A DNA stretch of 64,000 nt from Streptomyces sp. NBC_01551 (GTDB lineage Bacteria > Actinomycetota > Actinomycetes > Streptomycetales > Streptomycetaceae): positions 1,470,501 to 1,534,500 of the forward strand of contig NZ_JAPEPX010000001.1 of assembly GCF_026339935.1 (NCBI RefSeq). The letters are read 5' to 3'. Of the stretch, positions 15,416 to 27,551 are shown one piece after another; the stretch's first letter is position 1, and each line of letters starts with the position of its first letter. Position numbers and translations under genes: made by a program. Under the pieces are notes generated by a model. It saw only the letters and a program-made list of their open reading frames with translations. It was not told where the DNA came from and ran no database searches.

Positions 15416-16194
15416 CCGTGCCGACCACGGACGACTCCATGCCCGACCGCCGGTCGCTGCACGCGCGCATCGCCGCCGACCTGCGGGACGAGATCATGAG
15501 CGGTGACCTCGCACCGGGCGCGAAGCTCCCCTCCACCACGCACCTGAAGGCCAGGTTCGACGCGTCGAGCGCAACCGTGCAGAAGGCGTTGCAGCTCCTC
15601 AAGGACGAGCGGCTCGTCATCGGGCGCGCGGGTGCGGCCGTGACCGTCCGCGAGAACCGGCAGCGGACCATCGCACCGGCGGGCTCCCTCACAGCGGCGC
15701 CCACCGGTGCGGCGTACCCCTGGCTGGCGAACGCGGCCGGTCACGGCACCACGGCTCACAGCGCCCTGCTGGAAGTGGGCGAGGTGGCTCCACCCGCCGA
15801 TGTGGCCGCGGCGCTCGGCCTCCACGAGGCGGAGCCCGCGCTGCTGCGCCGACAGCTCCTGCGCATCGACGACGAACCCGCCGAACTCGTCTGCTCCTAC
15901 TACCCGCTGGCGATCGCCCGCGGTACGGCCCTGGCCGAGGCCCGGAGGATCAAGGGCGGCACGCCCACCCTCCTCACGGAACTGGGTTTCCCTCCCCGGC
16001 TGAGCGTCGACCGGGTCTCCGCCCGTGTCCCGACGCAGGAGCAGTGCCAGGCGCTGCGGCTGCCCAGCGACCTGCCGGTCCTGCGCACGCTCCGTACGGT
16101 GTTCACCGACGCCGGGCGCCCCGTCGAGGCCACCGTCATGGTCAAGGCCGGGCACCTCTACGAGCTGCGGTACGAGTTCACGCCCGAGACCTGA
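15412..16194 (+). CDS. GntR-family (HutC/UTRA) transcriptional regulator
   Basis: 260 aa. The N-terminal GntR winged helix covers about residues 14-82: RIAADLRDEIMSGDLAPGAK, LKARFDASSATVQKALQLLK and the wing GRAGAAVTV. The C-terminal UTRA domain (about 110-258) has ALLRRQLLRIDDEPAELVCSYYP, RIKGGTPTLLTELG and KAGHLYELRYEF. It closely resembles the HTH-less protein encoded just upstream, pointing to a duplication in which one copy lost its DNA-binding part. The ATG overlaps the previous stop by 4 bp. Target genes are not evident. Confidence 0.85.
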   Translation: MTVPTTDDSMPDRRSLHARIAADLRDEIMSGDLAPGAKLPSTTHLKARFDASSATVQKALQLLKDERLVIGRAGAAVTVRENRQRTIAPAGSLTAAPTGAAYPWLANAAGHGTTAHSALLEVGEVAPPADVAAALGLHEAEPALLRRQLLRIDDEPAELVCSYYPLAIARGTALAEARRIKGGTPTLLTELGFPPRLSVDRVSARVPTQEQCQALRLPSDLPVLRTLRTVFTDAGRPVEATVMVKAGHLYELRYEFTPET

Positions 16195-16200
16195 CCCCAC

Positions 16201-16250
16201 ACACGCCACAACGCCCGTCATCCCTGGTCGGGGACATGACGGGCGCTGTG
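16201..16250. repeat. 50-bp hairpin repeat, copy 2 (bidirectional terminator)
   Basis: Same orientation as copy 1 at 14266-14315 and identical except for AC instead of GT at positions 11-12 of the unit. Arms at 16207-16221 and 16236-16250 pair over 15 bp with one mismatch. It lies 6 nt after the GntR stop. The two copies are 1935 bp apart and exactly enclose the ATPase-UTRA-GntR module. Confidence 0.75.
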
Positions 16251-16290
16251 TCGGAGTGCCGCACACCGTTGTGCGGACCGCATGAGGGGT

Positions 16291-16317
16291 CTCCCGCCGC
16301 CGTGGGGGCGGCGGGAG
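16291..16317 (-). terminator. terminator downstream of gltD
   Basis: CTCCCGCCGCC (16291-16301) and GGCGGCGGGAG (16307-16317) form a perfect 11-bp stem with loop GTGGG, 10 nt after the gltD stop on the minus strand. GC-only hairpin, no U tract. Confidence 0.6.
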
Positions 16318-16326
16318 GGGCGACGG

Positions 16327-17779
16327 TTACACCATCAGGGAGCGGTCCGTCGGCTTGACCGGGTACGGGAGGGCACTGGTGCCGGTCAGGAAGCGGTCCA
16401 CGCCGCGGGCGGCCGAGCGGCCTTCCGCGATGGCCCAGACGATGAGCGACTGGCCGCGGCCCGCGTCGCCGGCGACGAAGACGCCGTCCACGTTGGTCGC
16501 GTACGACGCGTCGCGGTCGATGTTGCCGCGCGCGTCCAGCTCCAGGCCGAACTGCTCCACCAGGCCGTTGGCCTGGTCGGTGCCGGTGAAGCCCATCGCC
16601 AGGGTGACCAGCTGGGCCGGGAGGACCCGCTCGGTGCCGGGCTTCTGGACCAGCTTGCCGTCCTCGAAGGCGACCTCGACCAGGTGCAGGGCCTGGACGT
16701 TGCCGTCCTCGTCGCCCTCGAAGTGGGTGGTGGAGACGGAGTAGATCCGCTCGCCGCCCTCCTCGTGGGCCGAGGTGACCTTGTACAGCATGGGGAACGT
16801 CGGCCAGGGCTGGCCGGCGGGCCGGTCCTCCGACGGGCGGGGCATGATCTCCAGCTGCGTGACCGAGGCCGCGCCCTGGCGGTGGGCGGTGCCCACGCAG
16901 TCCGCGCCGGTGTCGCCGCCGCCGATGACGACCACGTGCTTGCCCTCCGCCGTGATCGGCGGGGTCATGAAGTCGCCTTCCTGGACCTTGTTGGCCAGGG
17001 GCAGGTACTCCATCGCGAAGTGGATGCCGCCCAGGTCGCGGCCCGGGACCGGCAGGTCGCGGGAGACCGTGGCGCCGGCCGCGATGACGACCGCGTCGAA
17101 CCGCTTGCGCAGGTCGGTCGCGGACAGGTCACGGCCGATCTCGATGCCGGTGCGGAACTTGGTGCCCTCCGCGCGCATCTGCTCGATGCGGCGGTTGATG
17201 TGCACCTTCTCCATCTTGAACTCGGGGATGCCGTAGCGCAGCAGACCGCCGATGCGGTCGGCGCGCTCGTACACCACCACGGTGTGGCCGGCCCGGGTCA
17301 GCTGCTGGGCGGCGGCCAGACCGGCCGGGCCCGAGCCGATGACGGCGGCCGTCTTGCCGGACAGCCGCTCCGGCGGCTGCGGGGTGACGTTGCCGTTGTC
17401 CCAGGCCTTGTCGATGATCGAGACTTCGACGTTCTTGATCGTGACGGCCGGCTGGTTGATGCCGAGCACGCACGCCGACTCACAGGGAGCCGGGCACAGC
17501 CGCCCGGTGAACTCCGGGAAGTTGTTCGTCGCGTGCAGGCGCTCGGAGGCCGCGGACCAGTCCTCGCGGTACGCGAAGTCGTTCCACTCCGGGATCAGGT
17601 TCCCGAGCGGGCACCCGTTGTGGCAGAACGGGATGCCGCAGTCCATGCAGCGGCCGGCCTGCTTGCTGATGATCGGGAGCAGCGAGCCCGGAACGTAGAC
17701 CTCGTTCCAGTCCCCCAGCCGCTCGGCGACCGGACGGGAGCAGGCGGTCTCGCGCTGGGTGGTGAGGAAGCCCTTCGGG

Positions 17780-17787
<8 letters not shown>
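16327..17787 (-). CDS. gltD: glutamate synthase (NADPH), small beta subunit
   Basis: 486 aa, normal for GltD. The N-terminal ferredoxin-like domain has the cysteine clusters [15 protein letters not shown] and CPAPCESAC for 4Fe-4S binding. FAD binds at [15 protein letters not shown] and NADPH at [14 protein letters not shown]; the C-terminal [20 protein letters not shown] is the second FAD signature. It passes electrons from NADPH to the large subunit, which makes two glutamates from glutamine and 2-oxoglutarate. The ATG at 17787 lies inside the end of gltB (8-bp overlap), so the subunits are translationally coupled. Confidence 0.97.
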
Positions 17788-22387
<4,600 letters not shown>

Positions 22388-22451
22388 CGGCTCTCCCGTC
22401 GTCGTAGCGGCATATGTGCATTGCCGAGGGACGACGTTGGCCCTCTGCGAA

Positions 22452-22467
22452 ATTTCGTGCAGGTTAC
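22452..22467 (-). promoter_or_regulatory. GlnR-like nitrogen-control box upstream of gltB
   Basis: Read on the minus strand, GTAAC-CTGCAC-GAAAT matches the GlnR pattern gTnAc-n6-GaAAc except for the final base. It ends 65 nt before the gltB ATG, a sensible distance for activation or repression. GlnR control of nitrogen assimilation genes is established in streptomycetes; binding here is inferred from the motif. Confidence 0.6.
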
Positions 22468-22669
22468 ATGATGACGGCAATCCCGAGAAGCGGATATGTC
22501 ATTCCAGCATGCGGACACTGCGCGAAGCGGAAACGGGACCTTCGCTGCCGTTTTACGGTCGTCAGCGATCGAAAAAAGGGGGGCAAAGGACCCGGAAAGG
22601 TGCTGGACGGGCCTCATTGCCCGCAGGGGGTACCTCCCCGGCGAGAGTCGGGAGGGCCCTGGTCTGATG

Positions 22670-22699
22670 CCCGGCGGTGACACGGTCGAAACCGCCGGG
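22670..22699 (-). terminator. hairpin downstream of the VIT gene
   Basis: CCCGGCGGT (22670-22678) and ACCGCCGGG (22691-22699) form a perfect 9-bp stem with a 12-nt loop, about 50 nt beyond the VIT stop. The stretch 22388-22749 holds no convincing gene; besides this hairpin and the GlnR-like box it contains a second hairpin-rich patch with CCTCCC/GGGAGG arms around 22633-22655. Confidence 0.5.
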
Positions 22700-22749
22700 T
22701 AACGAACTACTTATGTTGCGCTCTGCATAGTGTCTCACTCCTGCGCCGG

Positions 22750-23481
22750 TTAGCCTACGGCGCCGCCGATCCAGGTTCCCAGGATGTACGTCACACCGGC
22801 GGCCGCGCCACCCAGGACGAGCTGGCGCAGTCCGCTGTACCACCACGACCGGGCGGTGACCCGGGCGACGACCGCCCCGCAGGCGAAGAGGCCGACCAGC
22901 GCCAGCAGCACCGCGGGCCACAGGGCGGTCGCGCCCAGCAGGTACGGCAGTACGGGGAGCAGCGCGCCCAGCGCGAACGAGGTGAACGACGACGCGGCGG
23001 CGACGAGCGGCGAGGGCAGGTCGTCGGGGTCGATCCCCAGCTCCTCGCGGGCGTGGATCTCCAGCGCCTGCTCGGGGTCGCGCGACAGCTGCATCGCGAC
23101 CTCGCGGGCGAGGGCCGGCTCGACGCCGCGCGATACGTACAGCTCGGCCAGCTCCTCCATCTCGTCGACGGGGTGCTTGCGCAACTGCTGGCGCTCCACG
23201 TCGAGTTCGGCGAGGACGAGCTCGCGCTGCGAGGCGACGGAGGTGTATTCGCCGGCCGCCATCGAGAAGGCGCCGGCGGCCAGGCCGGCGAGGCCGGTGA
23301 TGACGATGGTCTGCGGGGCGACGGCGCCGCCGGCGACACCGGTCATCAGGGCGATGTTGGAGACGAGGCCGTCCATGGCGCCGAACACCGCCGGGCGCAG
23401 CCAGCCGCCGTTGACGTCACGGTGGCTGTGATTGTCACGGTGGGCGGTGTGCAGCGGTGCTGCGGTGTCGATTATGGACAT
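22750..23481 (-). CDS. VIT1/CCC1-family Fe(II)/Mn(II) transporter
   Basis: 243 aa. Five membrane segments are visible, the first after NGGWLRPAVFGAMDGLVSN, a hallmark of the VIT/CCC1 (DUF125) family. The cytoplasmic part holds the conserved metal-binding acidic helices GAFSMAAGEYTSVASQRE and ELGIDPDDLPSPLVAA. Family members export or sequester iron or manganese. The N-terminus is His-rich (HTAHRDNHSHRD), which may bind metal. The ATG at 23481 follows GGGGAGAAA. It is divergent from the ADP-ribosylglycohydrolase operon with 247 bp between them. A DtxR-like inverted repeat lies 98 bp upstream. Confidence 0.9.
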   Translation of the reverse strand: MSIIDTAAPLHTAHRDNHSHRDVNGGWLRPAVFGAMDGLVSNIALMTGVAGGAVAPQTIVITGLAGLAAGAFSMAAGEYTSVASQRELVLAELDVERQQLRKHPVDEMEELAELYVSRGVEPALAREVAMQLSRDPEQALEIHAREELGIDPDDLPSPLVAAASSFTSFALGALLPVLPYLLGATALWPAVLLALVGLFACGAVVARVTARSWWYSGLRQLVLGGAAAGVTYILGTWIGGAVG

Positions 23482-23578
23482 GCGAGCTTTCTCCCCTTTT
23501 GCGTGAACGGGCCCCGTGAGGCGTCCCGCTCCCCCTGAACACCTCGAAACTACGCACGATTTCTGCCGCCCGCCAGCA

Positions 23579-23597
23579 AGGTAGGCCGTACTTACCT
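23579..23597. promoter_or_regulatory. inverted repeat resembling DtxR/IdeR half-sites
   Basis: AGGTAGGCCGTACTTACCT has outer arms AGGTA and TACCT. The AGGT/ACCT half-sites are those of iron boxes, but the spacing is 11 nt rather than 7, so it is not a standard IdeR/DmdR box. It lies 98 bp upstream of the VIT start, and the metal-transport role of VIT makes metal-dependent control plausible. Confidence 0.4.
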
Positions 23598-23668
23598 GGG
23601 GTTTTGGGGGTCGGCGACCGGGTGACGGGGGTGCGGGCGGGGTGTTTCGCGACGAGCGACAAACCTCA

Positions 23669-23678
23669 TGCCATGGCA
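23669..23678. promoter_or_regulatory. perfect palindrome ahead of the ADP-ribosylglycohydrolase operon
   Basis: TGCCATGGCA is a perfect 10-bp palindrome 50 nt before the first gene of the operon at 23729. It may be an operator, but no regulator gene is linked, and chance cannot be excluded in a short site. Confidence 0.3.
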
Positions 23679-23728
23679 CAAATCCCCCAAGGGCTCAATA
23701 TGAGTCCCATCAAGTGGAGAGGCGCGCC

Positions 23729-24715
23729 ATGGAGCTGATTGCATGCAATCCGCAGGTCCTCCTCGAACGGGCCAGGGGCGCTCTTCTGGGCCTGGCGGTG
23801 GGTGACGCGCTGGGCGCCCCCGCGGAGAACATGAAGCCGTCGCAGATCCGGGCCCGCTGGGGCCGGATCGAGGGCTTCGTCTCGGACGATCCGGCCGGCA
23901 CGGACGACACGGAGTACGCGATCTTCTCGGGCCTGCTGCTGGCCCGGCACGGGTCGGCGCTGACGGTGTCCCACGTGGAGCGGGCGTGGCACCACTGGAT
24001 CGCGGACCTGGACGAGGGTCCGTTCCGGGGAGCCGGTTTCAGCGAACGCGGCACCCTGGAGAACCTGCGCCGCGGCCTCGCCGCCCCCATCTCGGCGCAG
24101 CACCGGCACGCGTGGTCGGACGGGCTGGCCATGCGGGCGGCGCCGTTCGGCGTCTTCGCGGCGGGCCGCCCGGCGGAGGCGGCGCGGCTCGTCGCCATCG
24201 ACGGCTCGGTCAGCCACGACGGCGAGGGCATCTACGGCGGCCAGGCGGTCGCGGCGGGCGTCGCGGCGGCGATGGCGGGCGGCTCGCCGGCGTCGGTCGT
24301 CTCGGCGGCGCTGTCCGTCATCCCCTCGGACTCCTGGACGGCCCGCTCCCTGCGCCGGGCGGTGACGGCCGCGCCGCGCGGCGAACGGGCGGTCCGCTCG
24401 GCGGTCGTCATCGGCGGCTACCCCTGGACGGACCTGGCCCCGGAGGCGGTGGGCCTCGCCTTCGGCGCCTTCGCCGCGTCCGGGGGCGACTTCCCGGCCT
24501 CGGTCCTGACGGCCGTCAACATGGGCCGCGACGCGGACACCACGGCCGCCGTCGCCGGCGCCCTGTCCGGCGCCCTCTCCGGCGCCGCGGCGATCCCCGC
24601 CGCCTGGTCCTCGGCCATCGGCCCGGTCCGGGGCAGTTGCCTCCCCTCGATGCGGGGCTACCACGTCCTGGACATCGCGGACCTCCTCACCCCGGAATAC
24701 GAGACCCCCCGATGA
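23729..24715 (+). CDS. ADP-ribosylglycohydrolase family protein, copy 1 (intact site)
   Basis: 328 aa of the all-alpha DraG/ARH fold, which holds two divalent metals. Conserved metal and catalytic motifs are present: GD at residues 25-26 in GLAVGDALG, TDDT at 58-61 and GRDADT at 266-271, followed by the usual TAAVAGALSGALSG. The family removes ADP-ribose from protein side chains, DNA or small molecules, but some members hydrolyse other N-glycosides, so the substrate is open. The ATG at 23729 has GGAGAGG upstream. First gene of a seven-gene operon; its stop overlaps the next start (ATGA). Confidence 0.85.
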   Translation: MELIACNPQVLLERARGALLGLAVGDALGAPAENMKPSQIRARWGRIEGFVSDDPAGTDDTEYAIFSGLLLARHGSALTVSHVERAWHHWIADLDEGPFRGAGFSERGTLENLRRGLAAPISAQHRHAWSDGLAMRAAPFGVFAAGRPAEAARLVAIDGSVSHDGEGIYGGQAVAAGVAAAMAGGSPASVVSAALSVIPSDSWTARSLRRAVTAAPRGERAVRSAVVIGGYPWTDLAPEAVGLAFGAFAASGGDFPASVLTAVNMGRDADTTAAVAGALSGALSGAAAIPAAWSSAIGPVRGSCLPSMRGYHVLDIADLLTPEYETPR

Positions 24716-26400
24716 CCCCGCCCGTGAACCCCGCCGCGCCGCCCCCGGAGCCCCTCACGACCCGATCCCCCGGAACCCCGCCCCCGGACGGCCGCCCGAA
24801 CCCCGCCACACCACTCCCGCCGGCGGCCCTGCGAGCCGGGACCCCAGCCCCGGACCGCCCGCCCGGCCGCGAGCCCGCACCCCAGGCGGTGGCGACCCTG
24901 GGAGCCGGGGGCACAGACCCCGACAGCCCACCCGGCCACGGGCCCCAGGCGGTGGCGGCCCTGCGGGTCGGGGGTGCGGCCCCGGACCGTACGCCCGGCC
25001 GCGGGTTTGCGCCGCAGGTGGTGACGGCCCTGGGGGCCGGGGGCTTGCCCCCGGTTTCGGGAAGGGGCGGGGTGGGGGAGATCTCCGCCCTCCGGCGCCC
25101 CCCGGCCGGCGAGGGCGACGCCCCGCGCGCGGAGGTCCGTACCGCAAGGGGGGCCGCGCCCGTGGCAATCCGTACGGCCCCGGGAACGGGCGGCGCACCG
25201 GCCGGCACCCGGGCCACCCGTACCGGTCCGGGGGCGGCCGTCGCGCCCCCCGACGGCGACCTCGGGCCGCGGCGGATCGAGGGGATTCTGCTCGGGCTCG
25301 CCGCGGGCGACGCGGCCGGGTGGCCGGCGGCACGCCACCGGGCGATCCGGATGCCCGAGTGGACCCGCCGCCTCACCCGCGAGCTCGACACCTTCGCCGA
25401 GCAGAACGCCACCACCACCCTCCCCGTCCCCATCGCCCTCAACCAGCCCCCCGAACCCCTCCGCCTCGGGCCCTCCGACGACGCCGAGTGGGCCGCCTTC
25501 GCCGCCGAGTCCGTCCTCACCGCCGCCGGCGTGCTGCTCAGCGACCTCTCCCGGTCCAGAAGGATGCGCGCCGCCATCGACCTCGCGTGGAACGCCCTGG
25601 CCTCCGAAGTCGCCGCGGCAGCGGAACGCGCGCCCGAGGTGGAGTCGGCCGTGCTCCCCCTGCGCGCACGGATCTCCGTCCGCGCCGGCCTCGGCAACCT
25701 CGCCACCGGCCTGCGCCCGCCGGCCACCGGCCACGACAACCCCCACTACTTCGACGACGCCGCCTGCGTCCGCGCCTGCGTCCTGGCCGTCGTACACCCC
25801 GGCGACCCGCGAGCGGCCGCGGACCTCGCCGAATTCGACGCCCGCTACACCCAGGACGGCGACGGCGTCCACGGCGCCCGCGCCATGGCCGCCGCCATCG
25901 CCACCGCCCTCACCGACCCCGACACCGACGCCGCCGTCGAGGCCGCGCTCGCCCAGCTCCCCGCCGCCACCGAGATCGGCCGCAACGCCCGCCACGCCGT
26001 CAAACTCGCCCGAACGCAGGAGAACGGCGGCGCCTTCGCCCTCGTCCCCCTCCTCGAACATCAAATCGTCGACCACGTCTACAGCTACGGGATCGCCGCC
26101 GCCGAAACCGTGCCCGTCGCCCTCGCCCTCGCCACCGCCGCCCGCGGCCGCGTCGCCGAGGCCGTCCCCGCCGCCGCCTGCCTCTCCCGCGTCGCGGACT
26201 CCGCGCCCGCCCTGGCCGGCGCCCTCACCGGCGCCCTCGGCGGCGGCGACTCGATCCCCGCCACCTGGCGCGAGGCCTGCCGCACGCTCTCCGGCTGCGC
26301 GCTGCCGCGCCTCGCCGGCACCGACCTCGTCGAACTCGCCGCACTGCTCTCCCGTACGGAACTCACCTCACCCAAGACCCAAGGGATGATTCGGACATGA
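24712..26400 (+). CDS. ADP-ribosylglycohydrolase family protein, copy 2 (degenerate site, long Pro-rich N-terminus)
   Basis: 562 aa from the ATG that overlaps the preceding stop. Residues 1 to about 185 are Pro/Gly/Ala-rich low complexity, including a degenerate tandem repeat (about 39-105). The hydrolase fold then begins at RRIEGILLGLAAGDAAG (GD 199-200). The DD(T/S) motif is changed to SDDAEW (255-260), and the C-terminal GRDxD(T/S) motif has become SRVADSA, losing its first Asp. Catalysis is therefore doubtful, and a regulatory or scaffolding role beside the intact paralogues is possible. The true start could be further in, for example the GTG near 25162. Its stop overlaps the next start. 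Confidence 0.75.
   Translation: MTPPVNPAAPPPEPLTTRSPGTPPPDGRPNPATPLPPAALRAGTPAPDRPPGREPAPQAVATLGAGGTDPDSPPGHGPQAVAALRVGGAAPDRTPGRGFAPQVVTALGAGGLPPVSGRGGVGEISALRRPPAGEGDAPRAEVRTARGAAPVAIRTAPGTGGAPAGTRATRTGPGAAVAPPDGDLGPRRIEGILLGLAAGDAAGWPAARHRAIRMPEWTRRLTRELDTFAEQNATTTLPVPIALNQPPEPLRLGPSDDAEWAAFAAESVLTAAGVLLSDLSRSRRMRAAIDLAWNALASEVAAAAERAPEVESAVLPLRARISVRAGLGNLATGLRPPATGHDNPHYFDDAACVRACVLAVVHPGDPRAAADLAEFDARYTQDGDGVHGARAMAAAIATALTDPDTDAAVEAALAQLPAATEIGRNARHAVKLARTQENGGAFALVPLLEHQIVDHVYSYGIAAAETVPVALALATAARGRVAEAVPAAACLSRVADSAPALAGALTGALGGGDSIPATWREACRTLSGCALPRLAGTDLVELAALLSRTELTSPKTQGMIRT
24827..25027 (+). repeat. degenerate 63/69-bp tandem repeat within copy 2
   Basis: Three units begin with CCCTG at 24827, 24896 and 24959 (69, 63 and 69 bp), and a partial fourth starts at 25028. 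Each encodes a version of L-x-x-G-x-x-x-PD-x-x-PG-x-x-x-PQ-V. Unit lengths are multiples of three, so the frame stays open. The fourth unit runs into a CCCCCGG...CCGGGGG-type hairpin sequence that looks like intergenic palindromic DNA. Confidence 0.7.
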
Positions 26401-27551
26401 GCCTCACCCCCCTCTCCCTCGACGACCGGGCGGCCGGCTGCCTGATCGGGGCCGCCGTCGGCGACGCGCTCGGCGGCCCGGTGGAGGGCTGGACCCCGGA
26501 CCAGATCGTGGAACGGCACGGCGGCCGCGTGCACGGCATCGTCGGCCCGTGGCACGAGGACTGGCGCACCGCCCGCCCCATCGCCCCGTACCACAAGGGC
26601 GACGGGCACGTCACCGACGACACCCTCATGACCCACGCGCTGGTACGGGTCTACGAGGCCGTACGGGACCACCTGGACGCGTACGCGGTCGCGGACCACC
26701 TGGTCCCCGACCTCATGACGAACCCGCGCTGGATCCCGGAACTGGAGGCCGAGGCCCTCCCCCTCCAGCGGATCTTCCTCGCCGAGAAGTGGATCGTGAC
26801 CCGGCTGCACTACGCGCACGCGGACCCGCGCGAGGCCGGCAACGGCAACATCGTCAACTGCGGTGCGTCGATGTACATGGCGCCGGTCGGCATCGTCAAC
26901 GCGGGCAACCCGGCCGGGGCGTACGCGGAGGCGATCGACATCGCCGGCGCGCACCAGTCCTCGTACGGGCGCGAGGCGGCGGGCGTGTTCGCCGCGGCGG
27001 TGGCGGCGGCGTGCGTGCCGGGGGCGACGGCGGATTCGGTCGTCGAGACGGCGCTCGCGCTGGCGAAGGACGGCACCCGGGAGGCGATCGCGGCGGTACG
27101 GGACGTCGCGCTCGGGCAGCGGGACTTCGAGTCGGCGCTCGCCCCGCTGCGGGCGGCCGTGGCGCCGTACGACTCGGTCGGCCCCGACTACCGCACACCG
27201 TCGCTGGGGGCGCGCCGCCCGTCCCGCCTCCACTCGATCGAGGAACTCCCGATCGCGCTCGGCATGCTGCTCGTCGCGGGCGGGGCGTACGAGACCTCGG
27301 TGCTCGGCGCCGTCAACTACGGCCGGGACTGCGACTCCATCGCCACCATGGCGGGGGCGATCGCGGGCGCGCTGGGCGGCGAGGCCGTGGTGCCCGCCGC
27401 CTGGGCCAAGCAGGTCGCCGAGGCCAGCCGCCTCGACCTGCACGCCCCGGCGGCGGCGCTGACGGCGGTCGCCCGGGAGGTCTTCGCCCGCGACCACACC
27501 CGCCGCCGCACCCACGAGTCGGCATTCACCACGATCGCGACCCCCCGATGA
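26397..27551 (+). CDS. ADP-ribosylglycohydrolase family protein, copy 3 (intact site)
   Basis: 384 aa with a complete metal site: GD at 22-23 in GAAVGDALGGPVEG, TDDT at 73-76 and NYGRDCDS at 307-314 followed by ATMAGAIAGALGG. It has a larger insertion than copy 1 (roughly residues 105-175, with EKWIVTRLHYAH and NCGASMYMAPVG) that would shape the substrate pocket and resembles enzymes acting on small ribosides or sugar conjugates rather than proteins; that reading is inference. ATGA overlaps at both ends couple it to copies 2 and 4. Confidence 0.85.
   Translation: MSLTPLSLDDRAAGCLIGAAVGDALGGPVEGWTPDQIVERHGGRVHGIVGPWHEDWRTARPIAPYHKGDGHVTDDTLMTHALVRVYEAVRDHLDAYAVADHLVPDLMTNPRWIPELEAEALPLQRIFLAEKWIVTRLHYAHADPREAGNGNIVNCGASMYMAPVGIVNAGNPAGAYAEAIDIAGAHQSSYGREAAGVFAAAVAAACVPGATADSVVETALALAKDGTREAIAAVRDVALGQRDFESALAPLRAAVAPYDSVGPDYRTPSLGARRPSRLHSIEELPIALGMLLVAGGAYETSVLGAVNYGRDCDSIATMAGAIAGALGGEAVVPAAWAKQVAEASRLDLHAPAAALTAVAREVFARDHTRRRTHESAFTTIATPR

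Noticed and set aside
14266..16250. IS element or transposon
   Set aside because: No transposase, no terminal inverted repeats and no target-site duplication are visible; the repeats are direct and each is itself a hairpin.
22388..22480. Longer gltB start at 22480
   Set aside because: It would translate the GlnR-like box and lacks a clear ribosome site; GGGAGAG lies before the ATG at 22387.
24827..25060. CRISPR-like array
   Set aside because: Units are degenerate, contiguous without unique spacers and in frame within a gene; no cas genes.
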